A model generated the notes under the pieces. The model saw nothing but the letters and a program-made list of their open reading frames with translations, ran no database searches and was not told where the DNA came from. The translations under genes and the position numbers were made by a program. Shown here one piece after another: positions 14,185 to 18,566 of a stretch of DNA of 18,566 bases (positions within the stretch are counted from its first letter, which is position 1; each line of letters begins with the position of its first letter). The DNA comes from Vicinamibacteria bacterium (GTDB lineage Bacteria; Acidobacteriota; Vicinamibacteria; Vicinamibacterales; 2-12-FULL-66-21): positions 1 through 18,566 of the forward strand of contig JAICSD010000023.1 of the NCBI GenBank assembly GCA_025937075.1. The letters run 5' to 3'.

Positions 14185-16692
14185 CTACTCCGCGCGGAGC
14201 GCGATCATCGGGTCGACGCGCGTGGCGCGGCGCGCCGGCACCAGCGTGGCCGTCACCGCGACGAGCGTGATGACAGTGAGGACGACCGTGTAGGTGAAGG
14301 GATCGCGCGCGCTGACGCCGAAGAGCGTGTTCTGAATGCCGCTGCGTCCAATCGCCGCGATCGTGAGCGCGATGCCCAGACCGAGCCCCAAACCCACCAC
14401 GAGCTGGACGATTCCCTGCCTGAGCACCATCGAGAGGATCCGTCCGTGATCCGCGCCAAGCGCCATCCGCACGCCGAACTCCTGCCGGCGCTGATTCACC
14501 GAGAAGGACATGACCCCGTACATCCCCACGGACGCCAGCACCACCGCCACGAGCCCGAAGATGGAGAACATCGTGGCGATGATGCGGTTCTGCGCCACGA
14601 ACCCTTCGATTTGCACCTTGGGCGTCCCGACGAAATAGAGGGGAAGATTCGAGTCGACCTTGTTCACGTACCGGCGGAGGACGTTCGCCATCGCATCCGC
14701 TCGCTGCCCGCCGCGCGGCTTCACCACGACTGTCGCGAACTGATTCGCGAACAGCTCCCCGACAGGCCCGGTGACGTTCGAGTAGAACGGCAGGTAATAC
14801 CCCGAGTCATCGACGCCGGGGTTGTTGAACGGCCCGAGCATCCGGACCGTCGACACCACGCCGATGATCGTCCGCCACTCGTTCGGCTTCCGCGTGATGA
14901 AGTCCACCGTCCGGAACCGGCGGCCGATCGCGCTCTCCGTGCCGAAGTGCTTCCGCGCGAACGCGGCGTTGACGACGGCGACGGGGCGCCGCGAGTCGAG
15001 GTCCTGGTCGTTCAACCCGCGTCCCTCGAGCACGCGCTGGCCAGTGACCGCAAAGAAGCGCGGCGTCACCTGCTCGAAGTTCGCGCTCGGCCGATCCCGA
15101 TCCTCCCGATACTGCTTGCCATCGATCTCGATCGGGCCGTTCCCGGAGAACACCATCCGGAAGCGGTTCGTCAGGGCGACGGCTTCGAACTCCGGGGCGC
15201 TCTCCAGCTCCCGCACGAGCCGATCGAAGAACACCTTCCGCGCCTCGGGCGTCGGATAATCGCCGTCCATGAGGCCCATACGCGCGGACAGCAGCCCTGC
15301 CGTGTCGTACCCGTAATCGATCGACTGCTGCTTGACGATCGAGCGCACCTGCAGCAGCGATCCAATCAGCAGCACACAGGTGACCACGATCTGAAAGACG
15401 ACGAGACCGCGCGAGATGAGGTTGACGCTCCGGCTGGTGTTGCCGCGCCCGCCGTCGCGCAGCACCTCGACGGCGTTCGCGCGCGACGAAATCCATGCGG
15501 GCAGCAGTCCCGAGCCGATTGCGGCAACGAGCGTGGAAATGACCGTGAACGCCAGGACGGGAGCGTCCACGTCGAACGTGATCCACGAGGGCGGCGGGTT
15601 GTCCAGATTGCTGACCGTGGCGGACAGCCAGTCGATCGATAGATACGCCAGTCCGATGCCGGCAACGGCACCGATTCCGGCAATCAGCAGGCTTTCCGTG
15701 AGCATCTGGCGGATGAGTCGGATGCGCGTCGCGCCGAGCGACGAGCGGACCGCCAGCTCCTTGGCGCGCAGCGACGCGCGCGCGAACTGCATGTTCATCA
15801 CGTTCACGCACGCGATGAACAGCACGCCCACGCAGAACGCCAGCATTGTCCAGAGCGTGCCGCGCAGCGGACGCGGCGTGAAGGTCTTGATGAGCGGTTC
15901 GATCTGGGCCGTATTGAACCGGCGATTGGTGTCCGAGTATTCGCTGGCAAAGCGCTTGGCGATCCCGGCGAACTCCGCGTTCGCCTGATCGAGTGAGACG
16001 CCAGGCCTGATCAGGCCAATGACCGATGGAAAATTGGCGTTCGGATCCTTGCGGGGACGGACCGGGAACTCGTTGAACAGAGGCGTCCACAGCTCTTCGT
16101 TCGTGGGGAACGCAAATCCCTTCGGCATGACGCCAATGATCGTTGCCGCCTTGCCGTTGATCCGCACGCCCTTGCCAACGACGTCGGCGGCGCCCGCGAA
16201 ATCGCGCTGCCAGAGGCCGTACCCGATGATGGCGACTTTTCCGGCGCCCGGCTTGTTGTCGTCCGCGGTGAAGTCGCGGCCGAGAATGGGCGACACGCCG
16301 ACGATTCGCAGGAAGTCTTCCGTCGTGTAGGCGCCGGTGTAGCGCTGCGGGTGCCCGTTGATCGTGACGTTGACCGTGGATCCGTTGAGGTAGGCGGCGA
16401 GCATCTCGAACGAGTGCTGCTGCGGCCGCATCTCCTCGTAGTCCATACCGCTGACCTGCCCGTTGACGCCGAAGAACGTGGCGCTTGTCGGGTCGACGAA
16501 GTTGACGCTCATCAGGCGGTCCGCCTGCGGAAACGAGAATCCGCGCAGCATGACCCCGTTCACGACGCTGAACATCGTCGTCACGCCGCAGATGCCGAGG
16601 GCCAGCACGATGACCGCCAGCGCACAAAAGGACTTTTCCTTGACGAGAACCCGCAGCCCGATCCGGAAGTCGCGCACGGTTTGAGCGATCAT
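14185..16692 (-). CDS. MacB/FtsX-like ADOP-type permease without a prefix domain
   Basis: The 835-residue protein starts directly with VRDFRIGLRVLVKEKSFCALA and a first membrane segment (about 22-46). The soluble prefix of the other three permeases is absent. A MacB-type periplasmic domain (about 50-270) is followed by an FtsX block with segments near 281-300, 330-352 and 378-400 and the loop LRAKELAVRSSLGATRIRLI. A second half has a segment at 430-448, a periplasmic domain (about 460-710) and a last block with QRRQEFGVRMALGADHGRIL, ending DPMIALRAE. The length without prefix fits a complete duplicated permease, so this is a variant and not a truncation. AAGGCGGA before the ATG is a plausible ribosome site. 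No PadR gene or ATPase adjoins it. The gene upstream on the same strand ends 106 bp earlier with a small hairpin between, so independent transcription is likely. Substrate unknown. Confidence 0.92.
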   Translation of the reverse strand: MIAQTVRDFRIGLRVLVKEKSFCALAVIVLALGICGVTTMFSVVNGVMLRGFSFPQADRLMSVNFVDPTSATFFGVNGQVSGMDYEEMRPQQHSFEMLAAYLNGSTVNVTINGHPQRYTGAYTTEDFLRIVGVSPILGRDFTADDNKPGAGKVAIIGYGLWQRDFAGAADVVGKGVRINGKAATIIGVMPKGFAFPTNEELWTPLFNEFPVRPRKDPNANFPSVIGLIRPGVSLDQANAEFAGIAKRFASEYSDTNRRFNTAQIEPLIKTFTPRPLRGTLWTMLAFCVGVLFIACVNVMNMQFARASLRAKELAVRSSLGATRIRLIRQMLTESLLIAGIGAVAGIGLAYLSIDWLSATVSNLDNPPPSWITFDVDAPVLAFTVISTLVAAIGSGLLPAWISSRANAVEVLRDGGRGNTSRSVNLISRGLVVFQIVVTCVLLIGSLLQVRSIVKQQSIDYGYDTAGLLSARMGLMDGDYPTPEARKVFFDRLVRELESAPEFEAVALTNRFRMVFSGNGPIEIDGKQYREDRDRPSANFEQVTPRFFAVTGQRVLEGRGLNDQDLDSRRPVAVVNAAFARKHFGTESAIGRRFRTVDFITRKPNEWRTIIGVVSTVRMLGPFNNPGVDDSGYYLPFYSNVTGPVGELFANQFATVVVKPRGGQRADAMANVLRRYVNKVDSNLPLYFVGTPKVQIEGFVAQNRIIATMFSIFGLVAVVLASVGMYGVMSFSVNQRRQEFGVRMALGADHGRILSMVLRQGIVQLVVGLGLGLGIALTIAAIGRSGIQNTLFGVSARDPFTYTVVLTVITLVAVTATLVPARRATRVDPMIALRAE

Positions 16693-16760
16693 CGTGGTCC
16701 GCCTTGGGACGCTTAGACGTAGAAGGGGCGCGAAAAGTCACAGAAAAACATCGACGCGGC

Positions 16761-16781
16761 CCGTCATGGGACGAATGACGG
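16761..16781 (-). terminator. Small hairpin downstream of the propeller gene
   Basis: CCGTCAT (16761-16767) and ATGACGG (16775-16781) form a 7-bp stem with a 7-nt loop, 17 nt past the stop of the minus-strand propeller gene. A T-rich run lies about 14 nt further on, too far for a standard terminator. A 9-bp direct repeat GGGACGAAT (16768-16776 and 16789-16797) overlaps the loop. The terminator call is tentative. Confidence 0.35.
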
Positions 16782-16797
16782 AGGGCCAGGGACGAAT

Positions 16798-18102
16798 TCA
16801 CTGCCGCTTCGTCAGCGCCGTCGGCTCGAGGGCCCGCACGAACAGATCGAAATCGTTGTCCGTATCCTCTGTGTCAATGGGGTGACGTGAGGAGAACGCC
16901 AGAACGGTGCCGGTAGCGTTCGTGGCCGGAGCCGCGCTCGCCTCCATCCAGATCCGTCCGCCGCAGCTCAGACAGCGGATGGTGCCGGTCCGGCGATCGA
17001 GCGCGAAGACGTCATGAACGAGGTTGAAATCGCGCGTCTCCGCGCTGCACCTGTCCGCGCAGGCGAGATCGGACGCCTCGGATTGAAAGACGATCGTCTG
17101 TCCGTCTTCGGAAATGGCGGGGCGGCTGCTCGGACCGTTCGCCGGTCCGCCGCCCATTCCGCGGCTGATGAGCGAGATCGTGCCTGCGTCCGCGTCGTAC
17201 AAGAAGATGTCGGCGACCTGATTGCGATCACCCGGGACCAGGTTCGTTGCCTCCGAGACGAACACGACGAGTCTGCCATCTCCGCTGATCGCCGGCTCGT
17301 AACTTCCCGCATCAGGCGGCGCACCGCCTCGCCCGATGCTCACCCGCGTCGTCGTTTTCCGGATGGTGTCGCGCAGGTACACGTTCGCGAGAGCACGTGT
17401 CTCGCTGCGCCCGTCGGCAGGGCCGGCCAGCGGCGCCGTGGAGACGAACGCCACATCGTGGCCGTCGGCGCTTACGGCCGGAGCGAAGCTCTCGCCGCGA
17501 GAAAGCTGTTGACCTGAGGCGTCAAGGCTGATCCGGGCGAGCGTGTTGCTCCGCAGTTCGTACGAGTACACATCCTCGCCGTTGCCATTGAGGTCGCCGC
17601 CCACGAGATCGGGCGAGCAGGATCCGAACACGACGGCACGGCCGTCGCTGCTGATCGCCCCATCGCGGCTCGGCGCGGGGCTGGTGCCCGACACGATTCG
17701 CGTCGTACCATCCTCGCGATCGCGCAGCACAATCGTTCGCCATGCGGTGGTTCCGGCAACGGATGGGATCAGTCTTTCGAAGACGACGAACCGTCCGTCT
17801 CCGCTGATACGGGGCGCGCCGTTCGAGGTGTGGGTATCGGAGCTGAGGCTCTCGAGTGTGACCGCTCCTGTTTCACGATCCAGCACGTAGATGTCGCTGC
17901 TCTGGTTCGTGTCCAACTCCACGAGCGGCGCGTACGAGGCAAAGGCCACGTACCGGCCATCGCCGCTGACGGAGATCGATGAGACCTCTGCAGGGCCGTT
18001 GTGACGATCGGCCTGACGCACCGTCACCCATTTGGCGGTCTCAGACTGCGTGACGGCCGCAATCGCCAGCAGCACGACGAGGACGGCGCTGCATCTGAAC
18101 AT
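16798..18102 (-). CDS. Exported seven-repeat PD40/TolB-like beta-propeller protein
   Basis: The 434-residue product has a signal peptide (about 1-20, MFRCSAVLVVLLAIAAVTQS). Seven repeats follow of the form P-x-I-S-x-D-G-R-x-V-x-F-x-S, beginning near residues 43, 97, 148, 207, 270, 328 and 391, for example AISGDGRLVVFVSEATNLV. Most repeats are followed by an IYVLDRETG-type strand. This is the PD40 repeat known from TolB, and seven copies predict one closed seven-bladed propeller. Such domains bind proteins or small molecules; no catalytic residues stand out. Blade 6 carries two cysteine pairs (Cys348/Cys352 and Cys377/Cys380) that could form disulfides or bind a metal. The ATG at 18102 follows the putative peptidase stop by 6 nt, with GAGGCGG spanning that gap, so the two genes are probably one operon. 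It is not TolB itself, since the N-terminal TolB domain is missing. Confidence 0.88.
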   Translation of the reverse strand: MFRCSAVLVVLLAIAAVTQSETAKWVTVRQADRHNGPAEVSSISVSGDGRYVAFASYAPLVELDTNQSSDIYVLDRETGAVTLESLSSDTHTSNGAPRISGDGRFVVFERLIPSVAGTTAWRTIVLRDREDGTTRIVSGTSPAPSRDGAISSDGRAVVFGSCSPDLVGGDLNGNGEDVYSYELRSNTLARISLDASGQQLSRGESFAPAVSADGHDVAFVSTAPLAGPADGRSETRALANVYLRDTIRKTTTRVSIGRGGAPPDAGSYEPAISGDGRLVVFVSEATNLVPGDRNQVADIFLYDADAGTISLISRGMGGGPANGPSSRPAISEDGQTIVFQSEASDLACADRCSAETRDFNLVHDVFALDRRTGTIRCLSCGGRIWMEASAAPATNATGTVLAFSSRHPIDTEDTDNDFDLFVRALEPTALTKRQ

Positions 18103-18108
18103 GCCGCC

Positions 18109-18566
18109 TCATGTGCCGCGGACCGCGCGCACTTCCCTCGCGACCTGACGCCCGACAATGACGGCGCGGTCCGTCTCGAACTCCGGCGCATTGGGCACCG
18201 CGTGGACGCCGGTACCGCGACGCCTGGCCAGCGCGGGGAGATCGACACCGTCGAGTTGCTCGATGATGTGCTCGAATTCGTGCGCGAGCAGCTCCTCGCG
18301 ATTGCCGCCGGGCGCGATGTGCACTTCGGCCAGCAGACGGCCGTCGCCGCCCCGGTGAATGCGCGTGCTCGCGGCGTATGGCCGGCTGCCGCTCATACCC
18401 GTGTGCTCGACGGTGACGATCAGACTCGCCGCGCCGATTCGGGCGCACTGACGCCTGAACGTCGGCGATGCCCGCAGCATCGCCGCCGCGGCATCGCGCA
18501 GCACGTCGGGAGCGATGATGTTGGAGGGAAGCTCGTCACTGCGTACCGGCCAGACGCCATCGTCGA
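18109..18566 (-). CDS. HExxH putative zinc metallopeptidase (5' end cut by window edge)
   Basis: The minus strand is open from the right edge to the stop at 18109, giving 151 visible residues; the true start lies outside. A GTG at 18504 could initiate, but the frame continues upstream with plausible coding sequence (GVWPVRSDELPSNIIAPDVL), so I treat the gene as partial. The visible part contains LLAHEFEHIIEQLDG with an HExxH motif (HEFEH, at 18282-18268), the zinc-binding and catalytic signature of many metallopeptidases. About 31 residues later EFETDRA resembles the third-ligand motif ExxxD seen in M48-like enzymes. An upstream strand LLAEVHIAPG matches the edge strand usually found before such helices. 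No signal peptide can be judged because the N-terminus is missing. The propeller gene follows after 6 bp. I do not recognise a named family, and peptidase activity is inferred from the motif only. Confidence 0.75.
   Translation of the reverse strand, partial: DDGVWPVRSDELPSNIIAPDVLRDAAAAMLRASPTFRRQCARIGAASLIVTVEHTGMSGSRPYAASTRIHRGGDGRLLAEVHIAPGGNREELLAHEFEHIIEQLDGVDLPALARRRGTGVHAVPNAPEFETDRAVIVGRQVAREVRAVRGT

Noticed and set aside
14807..16801. 664-codon minus-strand frame
   Set aside because: It is a shifted frame inside the fourth permease, with Arg-rich low-complexity translation. The permease frame has clear domains and membrane segments.
1..18566. CRISPR array, prophage, insertion sequence, tRNA or rRNA
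   Set aside because: I saw no regularly spaced repeats, terminal inverted repeats with a transposase, phage genes or cloverleaf/rRNA patterns on reading both strands.

Overview
The window looks like chromosomal DNA of a high-GC, soil-type Acidobacteriota bacterium, most likely near the Vicinamibacteria. This is an inference. It rests on four large MacB/FtsX-like permeases of the 'ADOP' type (acidobacterial duplicated orphan permease) with no ABC ATPase nearby, PadR regulators placed directly in front of them, exported amidohydrolases, a Tat-exported Gfo/Idh/MocA oxidoreductase and a PD40 propeller protein. I see no phage, transposase, CRISPR, tRNA or rRNA signal.

Layout. (a) 1-281 (-): cupredoxin-like lipoprotein, cut by the left edge. 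(b) 370-2415 (+): a coiled-coil protein of unknown function, then a Tat-exported Gfo/Idh/MocA oxidoreductase. (c) 8123-2402 (-): a tight PadR-ADOP-ADOP operon with spacings of 1 and 15 bp. Its last gene overlaps the oxidoreductase tail to tail by 14 bp. (d) 8264-11088 (+): two exported amidohydrolase-fold proteins overlapping as ATGA, divergent from the PadR operon. The first keeps its metal ligands and the second has lost them. (e) 11160-14098 (+): a second PadR-ADOP pair overlapping as TGATG. (f) 14185-16692 (-): a fourth permease without a prefix domain or PadR partner. (g) 16798-18566 (-): an exported seven-repeat PD40 propeller preceded by an HExxH putative zinc peptidase that runs off the right edge.

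How the genes relate. Each PadR is expected to control its own promoter and the permeases behind it. Good sigma70-like promoters lie upstream of both PadR genes, and one carries a palindrome at the -10. The two amidohydrolases are translationally coupled and probably act together in the periplasm, perhaps as a catalytic and non-catalytic pair. Several starts lie exactly 6 nt after a TANNNT box, which suggests leaderless mRNAs. The two strongest hairpins, at the ends of the amidohydrolase operon and between the convergent permeases, share a GGCC-TTTCA-GGCC unit.

The most unusual items are the degenerate amidohydrolase next to its active-looking partner, the HExxH/propeller pair, the near-identical 5' segments of two otherwise diverged permeases, and the shared hairpin unit. 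None is proven to be a new system. Intergenic stretches are all under 150 bp, so no gene-free stretch exceeds 300 bp.
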